A DNA stretch of 64,000 nucleotides from Zestomonas carbonaria (lineage in GTDB: Bacteria > Pseudomonadota > Gammaproteobacteria > Pseudomonadales > Pseudomonadaceae), in NCBI RefSeq assembly GCF_904061905.1, contig NZ_CAJFCI010000016.1:101057-165056 (forward strand), in the 5' to 3' direction. Positions 46,183-56,422 of this stretch are shown piece after piece. The notes below the pieces were generated by a model. The model saw nothing but the letters and a program-made list of their open reading frames with translations. It did not search any database and was not told the origin of the DNA. A program made the translations under genes and the position numbers. Position 1 is the first letter of the stretch, and every line of letters begins with the position of its first letter.

Positions 46183-47981
46183 AACCCCGTTACCTGATCG
46201 CCGCCCTGGTCGGCGTGCTCGCCGTCGCGCCGCTGCTGCTGCCGCCGTTCCATGTCACCCTGCTCAACTACATCGGCCTCTACGCCCTGGTGGTGCTCGG
46301 CCTGGTGCTGCTCACCGGCGTCGGCGGCATGACCAGCTTCGGCCAGGCCGCGTTCGTCGGCCTCGGCGCCTACACCAGCGCCTACCTGACCACGGTGCAG
46401 GACCTGCCCGGCTGGCTGGCCTGGGCCAGCGTCTCGCCCTGGCTGACGCTGCTGGTGGGCCTGGCGCTGACCGCCGCCGTCGCGCTACTGCTCGGCGCGC
46501 TGACCCTCAAGCTGTCCGGCCACTACCTGCCGCTGGGCACCATCGCCTGGGGCCTGTCGCTCTACTACCTGTTCGGCACCCTGGACACCCTCGGCGGCCA
46601 CACCGGGGTCGGCGGCCTGCCGTCGATCTCGCTGCTCGGCTGGCAACTGGATAAGGGCGAGAAGATCTACTACCTGATCTGGGCCGTGTTGCTGCTCGCC
46701 ATGCTGCTCACCCAGAACCTGCTGGACTCGCGCGAAGGCCGGGCGATCCGAGCGCTCAAGGGCGGCCAGGTGATGGCCGAGTCGATGGGCGTGAACACCT
46801 TCCGTGCCAAGCTGGTGGTGTTCCTCGTCTCCGCGCTGTTCGCCGCCCTGTCCGGCTGGCTCTACGCACACACCCAGCGCTTCGTCAACCCGACGCCGTT
46901 CGGCCTGCACATGGGCATCGACTACCTGTTCATGGCGCTGATCGGCGGCGTCGCCAGCGTCTGGGGCGCGCTGCTCGGCGCCGGCATCCTGACCATGCTC
47001 AAGCAATGGTTGCAGGACCTGCTGCCGCACCTGCTGGGCAGCACCGGCAACTACGAAGTGATCGTCTTCGGCCTGATCATCATCCTGCTCATGCAGCGCA
47101 GCCCCGCCGGCCTGTGGCCGATCCTGCGGCGGCTGGCGCCGGAAAGCTGGAAGCCGCGCAAGCAACTGGCCGCCCCATCCGCCGCAACGCCCGAGCTGCC
47201 GCGCCGCGAATTGCCGGCGCATGGCGAGACCATCCTCGAAGCGCGCCACGTGACCAGGCGCTTCGGCGGCCTGGTGGCCAACGACGACATGAGCCTGGAA
47301 GTGCACGCCGGCGAAATCCTCGCCCTGATCGGCCCCAACGGCGCCGGCAAGAGCACCCTGTTCAACCAGCTCTCCGGGGTCGACACCCCGACCTCCGGCG
47401 ACATCCTGTTCATGGGCCAGCGCATCAACGGCCAGAGCTCCCGCCGCATCGCCAGCCTGGGCATGAGCCGCACCTTCCAGCACGTCAAGCTGCTGCCGGA
47501 AATGACCGTGCTGGAGAACGTCGCCCTCGGCGCCCACCTGCGCGGCGGCAAGGGCGTGCTGTCCGCCGCCCTGCGCCTGGACCGCGCGGAAGAAGCCGAA
47601 CTGCTGGCCGAGGCCAGGCGCCAACTGGAGCGCGTCGGCCTGGGCGACCATCTGTACGCCGAGGCCGGCAGCCTGGCGCTCGGCCAGCAGCGCATCCTGG
47701 AAATCGCCCGCGCGCTGTGCGCCGATCCCTGCCTGCTGCTGCTCGACGAACCGGCCGCCGGCCTGCGCCACAAGGAGAAGGAAGCCCTCGGCGTCCTGCT
47801 CAGCCGCCTGCGCAGCGAAGGCATGGCCATCCTGCTGGTGGAGCACGACATGGACTTCGTCATGGGCCTGGTGGATCGCGTGGTGGTGATGGAATTCGGC
47901 CAGCGCATCGCCCACGGCCTGCCGGAGCAGGTGCAGAAAGACCCGGCGGTACTCGAAGCCTATCTCGGAGGAACGGAATGA
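46179..47981 (+). CDS. fused ABC permease-ATPase (LivM-LivG type)
   Basis: A 600-aa natural fusion. Residues about 1-330 are LivM-like permease ([60 protein letters not shown]); residues about 350-600 are a LivG-like ATPase with Walker [13 protein letters not shown], the signature [19 protein letters not shown] and Walker [12 protein letters not shown]. In most transporters of this type these are two genes. It overlaps both neighbours by 4 bp. Confidence 0.9.
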   Translation: MKPRYLIAALVGVLAVAPLLLPPFHVTLLNYIGLYALVVLGLVLLTGVGGMTSFGQAAFVGLGAYTSAYLTTVQDLPGWLAWASVSPWLTLLVGLALTAAVALLLGALTLKLSGHYLPLGTIAWGLSLYYLFGTLDTLGGHTGVGGLPSISLLGWQLDKGEKIYYLIWAVLLLAMLLTQNLLDSREGRAIRALKGGQVMAESMGVNTFRAKLVVFLVSALFAALSGWLYAHTQRFVNPTPFGLHMGIDYLFMALIGGVASVWGALLGAGILTMLKQWLQDLLPHLLGSTGNYEVIVFGLIIILLMQRSPAGLWPILRRLAPESWKPRKQLAAPSAATPELPRRELPAHGETILEARHVTRRFGGLVANDDMSLEVHAGEILALIGPNGAGKSTLFNQLSGVDTPTSGDILFMGQRINGQSSRRIASLGMSRTFQHVKLLPEMTVLENVALGAHLRGGKGVLSAALRLDRAEEAELLAEARRQLERVGLGDHLYAEAGSLALGQQRILEIARALCADPCLLLLDEPAAGLRHKEKEALGVLLSRLRSEGMAILLVEHDMDFVMGLVDRVVVMEFGQRIAHGLPEQVQKDPAVLEAYLGGTE

Positions 47982-48772
47982 TGAACATGCCGGTGGAAAC
48001 CCTGCCCCAGGTGGGGAACCAGGTGGCCAACGCGGTGCTGGCGGTCGACGACCTCAGCGTCGCCTACGGCAAGGTCGAGGCCCTGTGCAACGCCAGCCTG
48101 CGGGTCGGCGAGGGGCAGATCGTCACGGTGATCGGCCCCAATGGCGCGGGCAAGACCACCCTGCTCTCGGCCATCATGGGTGTGCTCGGCTCGCGCGGCC
48201 GGGTCGATTTCGACGGCAGCGTCGAGGCCGTGCCGGAAGTGGAAACGATGGTCGCGCGCGGGCTCGGCCTGGTGCCGGAAAAGCGCGAGCTGTTCAGCAG
48301 CATGAGCGTGGCCGACAACCTGCTGCTCGGCGCCTTCCAGCGCCACCGGCGCGGCGACCGCAGCCATGGGCAAACGCTGAAGGAGGTCTACGAGCTATTC
48401 CCGCGCCTGTGGGAGCGCCGCGAGCAACTGGCCGCCACCCTCTCCGGCGGCGAGCGGCAGATGCTCGCCGTGGGCCGCGCGCTGATGGCCAAGCCCAAGC
48501 TGCTGATGCTCGACGAACCCAGCCTCGGCCTGGCACCGCTGATCACCCGCGAGATCTTCCGCATCATCACCACCCTGCGCCAGCAGGGGGTGTCGATCCT
48601 GCTGGTGGAGCAGAACGCCCGCGCCGCCCTGCGCGTCGCCGACTACGCCTACGTGCTGGAGACCGGGCAGATCGCCATGCAAGGCCCGGCCCGGCAACTG
48701 GCCGACGACCCACGGGTGATCGAGGCCTACCTGGGCCTGGCCAGCAAGCATCAGGAAATGCTCTCCAGCTAA
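47978..48772 (+). CDS. branched-chain-type ABC transporter ATPase (LivF-like)
   Basis: A 264-aa ATPase with Walker [17 protein letters not shown], the signature [16 protein letters not shown], Walker [14 protein letters not shown] and [20 protein letters not shown], as in LivF. Starts at 47978 overlapping the upstream stop; an alternative ATG is at 47981. With the fused permease-ATPase it completes a heterodimeric importer. Confidence 0.9.
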   Translation: MMNMPVETLPQVGNQVANAVLAVDDLSVAYGKVEALCNASLRVGEGQIVTVIGPNGAGKTTLLSAIMGVLGSRGRVDFDGSVEAVPEVETMVARGLGLVPEKRELFSSMSVADNLLLGAFQRHRRGDRSHGQTLKEVYELFPRLWERREQLAATLSGGERQMLAVGRALMAKPKLLMLDEPSLGLAPLITREIFRIITTLRQQGVSILLVEQNARAALRVADYAYVLETGQIAMQGPARQLADDPRVIEAYLGLASKHQEMLSS

Positions 48773-48799
48773 CCACTGGGCCACGTCATCGGAGGACCC

Positions 48800-49801
48800 A
48801 TGCACACTTCCCCCGCCCGCATCTGCGTGGCCGGCGCGGGTGCCATCGGCTGCACGCTCGCCGCCCGCCTGGCCACCAGCGGACAGCAAGTCACGGTGCT
48901 CGCCAGGGGCGCGACCCTGGCGGCGATCCGCGAGAACGGCATCCACCTGAACGACCTGGACGGCGATCACCGCGTCCGGGTCGAGGCCAGCGACGACGCC
49001 GCCGAACTCGGCCGGCAGGACCTGGTGTTCCTCTGCACCAAGGCGCCCGCCCTGGCCGGCCTGCTGCCACGGATAACGCCCCTGCTGGGCCCCGAGACGA
49101 TGGTGGTGCCGGTGGTCAACGGCGTGCCCTGGTGGTACTTCCACGGTGAGCCGGGCCGCTTCGCCGGCCAGCGCATCGCCGCGGTGGACCCGGACGGCGC
49201 GCTCATCCGCGCCCTGGACCTGCGCCACGTGCTCGGCTGCGTGGTGTTCATCACCGCGCATTGCCCGGCCCCCGCCGTGGCCCGCTCGCAGAACCCGCAC
49301 CTGATGATCTTCGGCGAGCTGGACAACCGCATGAGCCCTCGCCTGGAACGCCTGCGCGCGCTGGTGGAAGCAGCCGGCATCGAGGCCCGCGCCAGCGAGC
49401 GCATCCGCGATCCGCTGTGGACCAAGATCATCGCCAACCTCAGCTCCAATCCCCTGTCGGTGGTCACCGGCGCCACCCTGGAACAGCTCTACGGCCAGGC
49501 GGAACTGCGCGAACTGGCCAGCGCCACCCTGCGCGAAACGCTGCTGGTGGCCGCCGCCTACGGCGCCCGGATAGGCATCGACCCGCACAGCTTCCTCGAA
49601 CAGGGCGCCGGCATGGGCGCGGTGCGCACCTCGATGCTGCAGGACTACGAAAAGGGCAACCCGCTGGAACTGGCCGCCATCGGCGACGCCGTGCTGGAAC
49701 TCGCCGGGCGCCTGGACCTGCCGATGCCCGTCACCCGCAACCTGATCGCCCTGGCGCGCTTTCGCGGCAGCCAGGCCCACCCCACGAGGAGCACTACATG
49801 A
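48800..49801 (+). CDS. ketopantoate reductase-like (ApbA/PanE) dehydrogenase
   Basis: A 333-aa protein with the Rossmann motif ICVAGAGAIGCTLAARLATS, FLCTKAPALAGLLPRITPLL, VVPVVNGVPWWYFHGEPGRF and the C-terminal helical domain DPLWTKIIANLSSNPLSVVT. The family reduces 2-oxo acids with NADPH; canonical ketopantoate reductase is a housekeeping protein, so this operon copy probably acts on another 2-oxo acid. It follows the importer after 27 bp and overlaps the aldolase gene as ATGA. Confidence 0.87.
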   Translation: MHTSPARICVAGAGAIGCTLAARLATSGQQVTVLARGATLAAIRENGIHLNDLDGDHRVRVEASDDAAELGRQDLVFLCTKAPALAGLLPRITPLLGPETMVVPVVNGVPWWYFHGEPGRFAGQRIAAVDPDGALIRALDLRHVLGCVVFITAHCPAPAVARSQNPHLMIFGELDNRMSPRLERLRALVEAAGIEARASERIRDPLWTKIIANLSSNPLSVVTGATLEQLYGQAELRELASATLRETLLVAAAYGARIGIDPHSFLEQGAGMGAVRTSMLQDYEKGNPLELAAIGDAVLELAGRLDLPMPVTRNLIALARFRGSQAHPTRSTT

Positions 49802-50562
49802 ACGCCATCGCCATCAGCCAGCCCCGGCATTGCAGCGACGAGGAGTGGGCACTGCGCGTGCAGCTCGCCCACTGCTACCACCTGGTGGACTTCTTCGGCT
49901 GGACCGAGACCATCTTCAACCACATCTCCGCACGCCTGCCCGGCCCGGCGCACCACTACCTGGTCAACCCCTTCGGCCTCAACTACAGCGAAGTCACCCC
50001 GGCCAACCTGCTCAAGGTCGACCTGGACGGCAACAAGCTGGAAGACTCGCCCCACGACGCCAACCCGGCCGGCTTCGCCCTGCACAGCGCCGTGCACGGC
50101 GCCCGCGACGACATCCACTGCCTGATCCACACCCACACCACGCCGATCTCCGCCGTGGTGCAGAAGAAGCACGGCTTCGGCCACGACGACTTCTACGGCG
50201 CGCAACTCTACGGCCGCATCGGCTACCACGAATTCGAAGGCATCACCCTGTTCGCCGAAGAGAAGGCGCGGATGATCGCCAGCCTGGGCGACAAGCACAT
50301 CCTGGTGCTGCGCAACCACGGCATCGCGGTCGGCGAGAGCAGCATCGCCAAGGCCTTCTTCCTGCTCTGGACGGTGCAGCGCGCGGCGGAGATCCAGTGC
50401 GCGGCCGGCGCCCTCGGCGGCGAGGACAACCCACTACCGGAGGAGATCAGCCAGAAGTGCGCCGACCTCACCGCCATGCTGATCCGCGAGAGCGGTTTCG
50501 CGGTGAAGTTCTTCGATGCCATGGTGCGCAAGATGCACGCCACTCGCGGCCCGAGCTGGTAA
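49798..50562 (+). CDS. class II aldolase/adducin-family protein
   Basis: A 254-aa protein with the zinc-binding HTHTTP of IHCLIHTHTTPISAVVQKKH and the later histidine in LVLRNHGIAVGESSIAKAFF, typical of class II aldolase/adducin heads. It opens with LAHCYHLVDFFGWTETIFNH. Members cleave or decarboxylate hydroxy acids. Coupled to the upstream PanE-like gene, the two may metabolise an imported hydroxy or oxo acid. Confidence 0.88.
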   Translation: MNAIAISQPRHCSDEEWALRVQLAHCYHLVDFFGWTETIFNHISARLPGPAHHYLVNPFGLNYSEVTPANLLKVDLDGNKLEDSPHDANPAGFALHSAVHGARDDIHCLIHTHTTPISAVVQKKHGFGHDDFYGAQLYGRIGYHEFEGITLFAEEKARMIASLGDKHILVLRNHGIAVGESSIAKAFFLLWTVQRAAEIQCAAGALGGEDNPLPEEISQKCADLTAMLIRESGFAVKFFDAMVRKMHATRGPSW

Positions 50563-50574
50563 GGAAGGTCACCG

Positions 50575-52128
50575 ATGAACGCGCCCATCGCCACGACCGC
50601 CTTCGCGGAACCGCCCATCTCGCGCCTGGACCCGCAGGGCAACCTGCTCGTCTGCAACGACGCCTATCTGGAGATGTGCGGCTACAGCCGCGAGGAACTG
50701 CAAGACCAGCCCTTCGAGCGGATCAACCATCCGGGCATGCCGCCCCGGGTGATCGAGCGCATGTGGCAGACCCTGCGCACCGGCACGCCCTGGAGCGGTC
50801 CGCTGATGGGGCGCCACAAGGAAGGCGGCACCTTCTGGTGCGACCTTTATGTGGTGCCGCTGTTCGACGACGGCCAACTGATCGCCCTGGGCACCGTCTA
50901 CCACCCCATGGAGCGAACCCGCTGCCTGCGCGCCGAAGCCCTCTACGCCCGGCTGCGCAAGGGGCTGCCGGCCAGCCGTTGGGGCGCCCGGCTCTGGAAT
51001 GCCTGCCGCGAACACAGCCTGGCGGTGGCTCTGGCCGCGCCGCTGGCCGGCGCCACCCTGGGCGGGCAGCTCGAAACCTGGCTGGGCCTGGGCGTGCTGG
51101 CCGGGTTGCTGGCCACCGTCCTGCAAGCCCGCCACCTGTGTCGGCGGGGCATCCAGCGCAGCCTGGCGCGGCATCCGCAGGTCTACGCCGATCCGCTGCT
51201 CGCCCCCGCCTACAGCGAACATGCCGGTGCCGACGCGCTGTTCGACATGGCCCTGGGCAACCTGCAACTGCGCCTGCGCACGGTGATGGCGCGCATCCAT
51301 ATCAACGGCGAAATACTGCGCAGCCGGGCCGGGGAGTCATCGGGCCTGGTGGCCAGCGAAGCGTCCCAGCTCGAACGCCAACTGGAGGAAACCGAGCAGT
51401 CGGCGGCGGCCATCCACGAGATGAGCGCCACCATCCACGAACTGTCGCGCAACCTCCAGGAAGCGGCACAGGCCACCCAGGCGGTGGACCGCCTCGCCGG
51501 GGACGGCGACCTGCTCGCCGGGCAGAGCCAGGAATCGATGCGGAGCCTGTGCGATTCGGTGGCAGACATCGGCCAGGCCGTGGGCCAGTTGGCGGAATCC
51601 ATCGACGCCATCGGCAGCATCGTCCAGGTGATCCAGGGCATCGCCGAACAGACCAACCTGCTGGCCCTCAACGCGGCCATCGAGGCGGCCCGCGCCGGCG
51701 AATCCGGCCGGGGTTTCGCGGTGGTCGCCGACGAAGTCCGCGCCCTCGCCTCGCGCACCCGCGACTCCACCGGGCAGATCCAGCAATCCATCGAGCGCCT
51801 GCGCACCGGCAGCGCCCAGGCGCTTGCCACCGCTCGGCGCGGCGAACTGGCGGCCCAGCAATCCAGCGCGGATGTCGAGCAGGTACGCGAGGCGCTGCGG
51901 CGGATCAGCAGCGAGGTCAGTCACATCAGCGGCATGAGCCTGCAGATGGCCAGCGCCATCGAGCAGCAGGGCCAGGTGGCCGAGGAGATCAGCCAGCAGA
52001 TCGCGCGGATCACCGGCCTCGCCGAACAGAGCGCCGGGCAGGCCCAGCGCAGCACCCAGATCGGCCAGGAACTGCACCAGCTCGCCAACTCCCAGCTCGA
52101 CCTGGCGCAGCGCTTCCTGAAAGGCTGA
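50575..52128 (+). CDS. PAS-domain methyl-accepting chemotaxis protein (Aer-like)
   Basis: A 517-aa receptor with an N-terminal cytoplasmic PAS domain ([20 protein letters not shown], residues about 15-110), a membrane anchor around residues 140-180 ([16 protein letters not shown] then [13 protein letters not shown]) and a C-terminal signalling domain. The hairpin tip is [20 protein letters not shown], followed by [20 protein letters not shown]. No periplasmic domain is present, as in Aer. It would report redox or metabolic state, or an intracellular ligand. Twelve bp behind the aldolase gene, so in the same operon. Confidence 0.88.
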   Translation: MNAPIATTAFAEPPISRLDPQGNLLVCNDAYLEMCGYSREELQDQPFERINHPGMPPRVIERMWQTLRTGTPWSGPLMGRHKEGGTFWCDLYVVPLFDDGQLIALGTVYHPMERTRCLRAEALYARLRKGLPASRWGARLWNACREHSLAVALAAPLAGATLGGQLETWLGLGVLAGLLATVLQARHLCRRGIQRSLARHPQVYADPLLAPAYSEHAGADALFDMALGNLQLRLRTVMARIHINGEILRSRAGESSGLVASEASQLERQLEETEQSAAAIHEMSATIHELSRNLQEAAQATQAVDRLAGDGDLLAGQSQESMRSLCDSVADIGQAVGQLAESIDAIGSIVQVIQGIAEQTNLLALNAAIEAARAGESGRGFAVVADEVRALASRTRDSTGQIQQSIERLRTGSAQALATARRGELAAQQSSADVEQVREALRRISSEVSHISGMSLQMASAIEQQGQVAEEISQQIARITGLAEQSAGQAQRSTQIGQELHQLANSQLDLAQRFLKG

Positions 52129-52273
52129 TCGGGCGGCAGCCGGGCGCGCGACCCCTCCGCGCGCCCGCTTTAACTGATCTGCGTCAAGTCCATGCGCCCC
52201 GCCTGTCGACAGCCCGCCTCCAACCCCCTATAAATCATCCCCACTCCTGCAAGCAGCCGCGCATAGCCAACGA

Positions 52274-52750
52274 ATGAGCACCCCGAAAAAACGCCTCCGC
52301 CGTTACAGCCCCGCCAGCGACGACTTCAAGAAAGAAGAATTTCCCTTCTACTGGCTGGCCCGCGTGCATGGCCGCTACTCCATGGCCATGGAGAAAGCGC
52401 TGAAGAAGATCGACATGGACATCCCGCGCTGGCGAATCCTGTTCATTCTCAAGGAAAACGGCCAATCGAGCATTTCGGAAATCTCCGAACACGCCATCGC
52501 CAAGCTCTCCACCGTCACCAAGATCGTCTACCGCATGAAGGCCGACGGCCTGGTCGAGACCAACCCCTGCAGCAACGACGGCCGCGTCACCCAGGTCTCC
52601 ATCACCGAAGCCGGCCGCCGCACCGTCGAACAGATCCAGGTCTCCACCGCGCACATCTTCGCCAACAGCTTCAAAGGGCTCACCGAAGCCCAGATCACCA
52701 AGCTCAACCAGACGCTGGAAAAGATCTTCAACAACCTACCGGCGGACTGA
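52274..52750 (+). CDS. iacR: MarR-family regulator, IacR-like
   Basis: A 158-aa MarR protein with a winged HTH (IPRWRILFILKENGQSSISE, ISEHAIAKLSTVTKIVYRMK, NDGRVTQVSITEAGRRTVEQ). iac clusters carry a MarR repressor, IacR, that is released by indole-3-acetate. This one lies behind the chemoreceptor gene, 9.5 kb from iacH. Assignment rests on family and neighbourhood; a separate target in the importer operon is also possible. Confidence 0.78.
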   Translation: MSTPKKRLRRYSPASDDFKKEEFPFYWLARVHGRYSMAMEKALKKIDMDIPRWRILFILKENGQSSISEISEHAIAKLSTVTKIVYRMKADGLVETNPCSNDGRVTQVSITEAGRRTVEQIQVSTAHIFANSFKGLTEAQITKLNQTLEKIFNNLPAD

Positions 52751-52775
52751 GGCCCCTCTCGTAGGGTTGTCTACT

Positions 52776-52857
52776 GGGTCCCCGCGTACGCGGGGATGAC
52801 GGGGGAGAATTCGAGAGGGTTGCCCAGCCTCGTCATTCCCGCGAACGTGGGAATCCA
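52776..52857. repeat. BIME-like inverted pair of REP elements
   Basis: GGTCCCCGCGTACGCGGGGA then about 30 bp later CGTCATTCCCGCGAACGTGG-GAATCC in the opposite orientation. Pair geometry resembles those at 24503-24572 and 25021-25102. They occupy most of the 344-bp gap 52751-53094; the rest of the gap shows no gene. Confidence 0.7.
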
Positions 52858-53094
52858 ATCGCCCCAGCGCCCCGAGCTTTCTTCGACAGACACGCAGAGA
52901 CACGCCAGAAGAGGCAGCACGTCGGCAAGAGGCCAGACCGCGAAAGCTCTCGTAGGATGCGCCGCGCGCACCGGCCGGGCTCCCAAGTAGAAACCTCCGG
53001 CGGACACGCCTTGCGATCGGGCAAGGTGCCGTGCCGGCCTCTCATCGGTGCGCACAGCGCACCCTACAAAAGCAGCGAGCGCGGATGAGGCGGC

Positions 53095-53475
53095 CTACGG
53101 GTAGTTGGAAACCTCGATGAGATTGCCGTCCGGGTCGCGGAAGTAGACCGACGAGATATCCCCCAGCGCCCCGGTGCGCGGTACCGGGCCTTCCTCGACG
53201 GATACGCCGAGACGCGCCAGGTGGGCCAGCACGTCGTTCATGGGCATCGTCGTGATCAGGCACAGGTCGGCCGAACCCGGCGTCGGTTGGCGGGCATGCG
53301 GCGCCAGCGGCGCATCGGCCGGGTGGAGGTTGATCTTCTGTTGACCGAACGCCAGCGCCCGGCGCCCCGCCCCGAAGGTCACCGGCTGCATGCCGAGGAC
53401 CGTGGAGTAGAACTCGACCGTCCTCTCGACATCCTCGACGGTCAGTACCAGATGATCGAGCCTGTCTATCTTCAT
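53095..53475 (-). CDS. VOC-family protein (glyoxalase/bleomycin-resistance fold)
   Basis: A 126-aa protein, DRLDHLVLTVEDVERTVEFY near the start and ISSVYFRDPDGNLIEVSNYP at the end, with the metal-site glutamate in NLIEV. Similar to virulence-associated or fosfomycin-type VOC proteins. Start at 53475 overlaps the upstream VOC gene stop by 4 bp (ATGA). Confidence 0.85.
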   Translation of the reverse strand: MKIDRLDHLVLTVEDVERTVEFYSTVLGMQPVTFGAGRRALAFGQQKINLHPADAPLAPHARQPTPGSADLCLITTMPMNDVLAHLARLGVSVEEGPVPRTGALGDISSVYFRDPDGNLIEVSNYP

Positions 53476-53924
53476 TCGTCCTCCTGCAAGGCGCTGACGG
53501 GAACCGGACATTCAACGGCTCGCTCGCCGATATATTCGAAGAAACGATACAGGTAGCCGTCCGGGTCGGAGACGAAGAACTCCCTCTGTCCGTGCTCCAC
53601 GTCGTTGGCGCGGTACCACTCGTCGGTCACGTCGGAGAGGATCGGAACGGCTGCCGCCTTCAACCGTTCCAGCAGCCCGGAAATCGACTCCAGCTCGACC
53701 TGGAAGTGCAGCCCCTTGCCGTTCTGGCCCGGACCATTGACCGAGTAGAAGTCGGCGCCCGGATCCTCCATGAGCATTATCTGGGCACCGTTCAGATCGA
53801 AATAGCCAAACCTGTTTTCTTCCCGCTCGAACAGCAGGTTGAAGCCGAAGTTCTCCACATAGAATCTTTTCGATGACTCGTAGTTGCTCACTACCAACTC
53901 AGGAACCAGCGGACTCCAGTCCAT
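53472..53924 (-). CDS. VOC-family bleomycin-resistance-like protein
   Basis: A protein of 150 aa: LVVSNYESSKRFYVENFGFN, FGYFDLNGAQIMLMEDPGAD, HFQVELESISGLLERLKAAA and QREFFVSDPDGYLYRFFEYI. A binding or resistance protein is typical for this form. Coupled to the downstream VOC gene, so the two may form one functional pair. Confidence 0.85.
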   Translation of the reverse strand: MDWSPLVPELVVSNYESSKRFYVENFGFNLLFEREENRFGYFDLNGAQIMLMEDPGADFYSVNGPGQNGKGLHFQVELESISGLLERLKAAAVPILSDVTDEWYRANDVEHGQREFFVSDPDGYLYRFFEYIGERAVECPVPVSALQEDE

Positions 53925-54036
53925 GGGGCGACACCTCTCATACGCTCCGGGAAAGCCTGAAAAGTAATCGTTCCAACCAAAGAAGGTGCGGTGATAGCTG
54001 GCCTTAGCGGGCCTTTCAGAGTTTTCCCATCGCGGT

Positions 54037-54804
54037 TCAGGCCCGAACCCAGCGCTGCCGGGCCCAGCCGCTCAGCGCGTCCACCGCGAACACCAGCACC
54101 AGCATGGCGAGGATCACCGTGCTGGCCTGGGCTTCCTGGAACAGGCTGAGGCTGACGTAGAGCATCTGGCCGAGCCCACCGGCGCCGACGAAGCCGAGCA
54201 CGCTGGCCATGCGGATGTTGTTCTCCCAGCGGTACAGGGTATAAGCCAGCAATTGCGGCCAGAGATTGGGCAAGGTGCCGTAGCAGAACGCGGCGACCTG
54301 CCCGCCGCCCTGCAAGCGGATGGCTTCGGCGGGAGCCGGCGGGGTGTTTTCCAGGGCTTCGGCAAACAGCCGGCCGAGTACCCCGGCAGTGTGCAGGGCC
54401 AGGGCCAGGGTGCCGGCATTGGGCCCCAGGCCGGCGGCCAGCACCATCAGCGCCGCCCAGACCAGTTCGGGAATCGCCCGCAGGGCGTTGAGCAGCAAGC
54501 GCGTGGCGCTCTGCGCCAGGGCGCCGAAACGGCCGGCGGCGGGCAGCGCGAGGAGCAGGCCGAGCAACGCCGCCAGCAGAGTGCCGAGCGCCGACATGGC
54601 CAGGGTTTCCAGCGCGCCGTAGCCGATGGCGCGCAGGTGGCCGGCGCTGAAGTCGGGGCTGAGGAAACGCAGCGCGTAGCCGCCCATCGCGCCCAGGCTG
54701 TCCTCGCCGAACAGGGTGATCAGGTCGAGGCCGAGGTAGCGGAAGGAAACGACCACCGCCACGCCGACCGCCAGCACCAGCATCGCGTTGACCAGGCGCT
54801 TCAT
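54037..54804 (-). CDS. PhnE-type ABC transporter permease 2 (putative selenium importer)
   Basis: A 255-aa permease with the binding-protein-dependent transport signature (PPAPAEAIRLQGGGQVAAFC, then GTLPNLWPQLLAYTLYRWEN) and [20 protein letters not shown]. It overlaps the first permease by 4 bp. The PhnCDEE arrangement normally imports phosphonates or phosphite, but next to selD-mnmH it fits the group annotated as putative selenate or selenium transporters. Confidence 0.82.
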   Translation of the reverse strand: MKRLVNAMLVLAVGVAVVVSFRYLGLDLITLFGEDSLGAMGGYALRFLSPDFSAGHLRAIGYGALETLAMSALGTLLAALLGLLLALPAAGRFGALAQSATRLLLNALRAIPELVWAALMVLAAGLGPNAGTLALALHTAGVLGRLFAEALENTPPAPAEAIRLQGGGQVAAFCYGTLPNLWPQLLAYTLYRWENNIRMASVLGFVGAGGLGQMLYVSLSLFQEAQASTVILAMLVLVFAVDALSGWARQRWVRA

Positions 54805-55628
54805 GTCAGCCTCGCTCGCAACAGGCGGCTGAGCTGGTCGGCGAGCAGCACCAGGAGCAGGAAGGTCAGCAGGATGCTCGCCACCTCGCCGCCGGCGAAC
54901 ATCCGCAGCGACAGGTCGATCTGCTGGCCGAGCCCGCCGGCGCCGACGAAGCCCATCACCACCGAGGCGCGGATCGCGCATTCCCAGCGGTAGACGGTGT
55001 AGGACAGTACCTCCGCCGCCGCGTTGGGCAGGATGCCGTAGAAGAAAGCCTCCAGGCGGCCGCCACCGGCGAGCATCAGCGCCTGCGCCGGCTTCTGGTC
55101 CACCGACTCGAAGATTTCCGCGTAGACCTTGCCGAGCATGCCGCTGTAGGTGATGGCGATGGCCAGCACCCCGGCGGTAGGGCCGAGGCCGACGCCACGC
55201 ACGAACAGCAGCGCCCAGACGATCTCCGGCACGCTGCGCAGGAAGATCATCAGGCCACGCACCGGCCAGCGCAGCAGGCGCCCCCACCAGGCCGGACGAC
55301 CGCCACGGGGCAGCGCGGACAGCGACAGCGCGCGGCTGGCCAGCAACCCGGCCGGCACCGCGATCAGCAGCGCCAGGAACATGCCGGCGGTGGCGATGGC
55401 CAGGGTCTGCAAGGTGGCGTCGAGCAGCAAGCGGAGGAAATCGTCATCGTGGGCGAGCGGCCAGAAGCTGGCGACGAAGCGGCCCATCTCGCTGGCGCTG
55501 TCGCCGCGCACCAGCACGCCGAGGTCCAGCTCGCTGAGGTGGATGCCCGGCCACAGCAGGGCAATGGCCAGCAGGGTGACCAGCAGGCGCGGCAGGCTGG
55601 CGGGGTCTCGGCTGTCGGTCTTCAGCAT
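54801..55628 (-). CDS. PhnE-type ABC transporter permease 1 (putative selenium importer)
   Basis: A 275-aa permease, [40 protein letters not shown] and [20 protein letters not shown]. Paralogous to the permease encoded downstream; such pairs form a heterodimeric channel. Start at 55628 overlaps the ATPase stop by 7 bp. Confidence 0.82.
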   Translation of the reverse strand: MLKTDSRDPASLPRLLVTLLAIALLWPGIHLSELDLGVLVRGDSASEMGRFVASFWPLAHDDDFLRLLLDATLQTLAIATAGMFLALLIAVPAGLLASRALSLSALPRGGRPAWWGRLLRWPVRGLMIFLRSVPEIVWALLFVRGVGLGPTAGVLAIAITYSGMLGKVYAEIFESVDQKPAQALMLAGGGRLEAFFYGILPNAAAEVLSYTVYRWECAIRASVVMGFVGAGGLGQQIDLSLRMFAGGEVASILLTFLLLVLLADQLSRLLRARLT

Positions 55629-56422
55629 CGCGGGATCTGGACGACCAGGGGCGCCGTCGGCTCCATCGGCGGGGACACCAGTTGCTCGTTGACGTAGAGC
55701 GCGTCGAGCAGTTCCGGGCCAACCTCCTCGGCCGGTCGGTCGAAGACCACCTGCCCGTCGCGCAGGCCGATGATGCGCGGGAAGTGCGCCAGCGCCAGGT
55801 CCACCGCGTGCAGGCTGGCGACCAGGCTGATGCCGTGCTCGCCGGCGTGGCGGCACAGGATGGCCAGGGTGTGGTCGGCGAGCACCGGGTCCATCGCCGA
55901 GACCGGCTCGTCGGCCAGCAACAGCTCGGGCGCCTGGTACAGCACGCGGGCGATGCCGACGCGCTGCAACTGGCCGCCGGAAAGCTGCTGGCACTGGGCG
56001 AAGAGCTTGTCGGCCAGGTCCAGCTTGGCCAGCACCGCCCGCGCGCCGGGAATGTCCAGCGGATGCAGCAGGTTGACCAGGCTCCTCGCCAGGCCCCAGT
56101 CGCCAAGCCTCCCGGCCAGCACCGCGGTGACCACCCGCTGGCGCGGCGGCAGCGGCGGTGCCTGGTGGATCAGGCCGATGCGCGCGCGCAGGCGCTGGCG
56201 TTGCCGGGCGGAAAGCTGCCAGGGCTGACGGCCCAATACCTCCACCGCGCCGGCCGTGGGGCGCAACGCGGTGGCCAGCAGGTTGAGCAGGCTCGACTTG
56301 CCCGCGCCGGACGGGCCGATGATCGCCACCCGCTCGCCGCGCTCGACGCGCAGGTCGATATCACGCAGGGCGGTGGTGCCATTGGCGTGCCGCAGCCCTG
56401 CTCCAGTCAAACTCAGGGTCAT
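55622..56422 (-). CDS. PhnC-type ABC transporter ATPase (putative selenium importer)
   Basis: A 266-aa ATPase with Walker [19 protein letters not shown], the signature [20 protein letters not shown] and Walker [14 protein letters not shown], followed by the switch histidine in [21 protein letters not shown] PhnC-like length and tail. Overlaps the binding-protein gene by 4 bp. Confidence 0.85.
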   Translation of the reverse strand: MTLSLTGAGLRHANGTTALRDIDLRVERGERVAIIGPSGAGKSSLLNLLATALRPTAGAVEVLGRQPWQLSARQRQRLRARIGLIHQAPPLPPRQRVVTAVLAGRLGDWGLARSLVNLLHPLDIPGARAVLAKLDLADKLFAQCQQLSGGQLQRVGIARVLYQAPELLLADEPVSAMDPVLADHTLAILCRHAGEHGISLVASLHAVDLALAHFPRIIGLRDGQVVFDRPAEEVGPELLDALYVNEQLVSPPMEPTAPLVVQIPRC

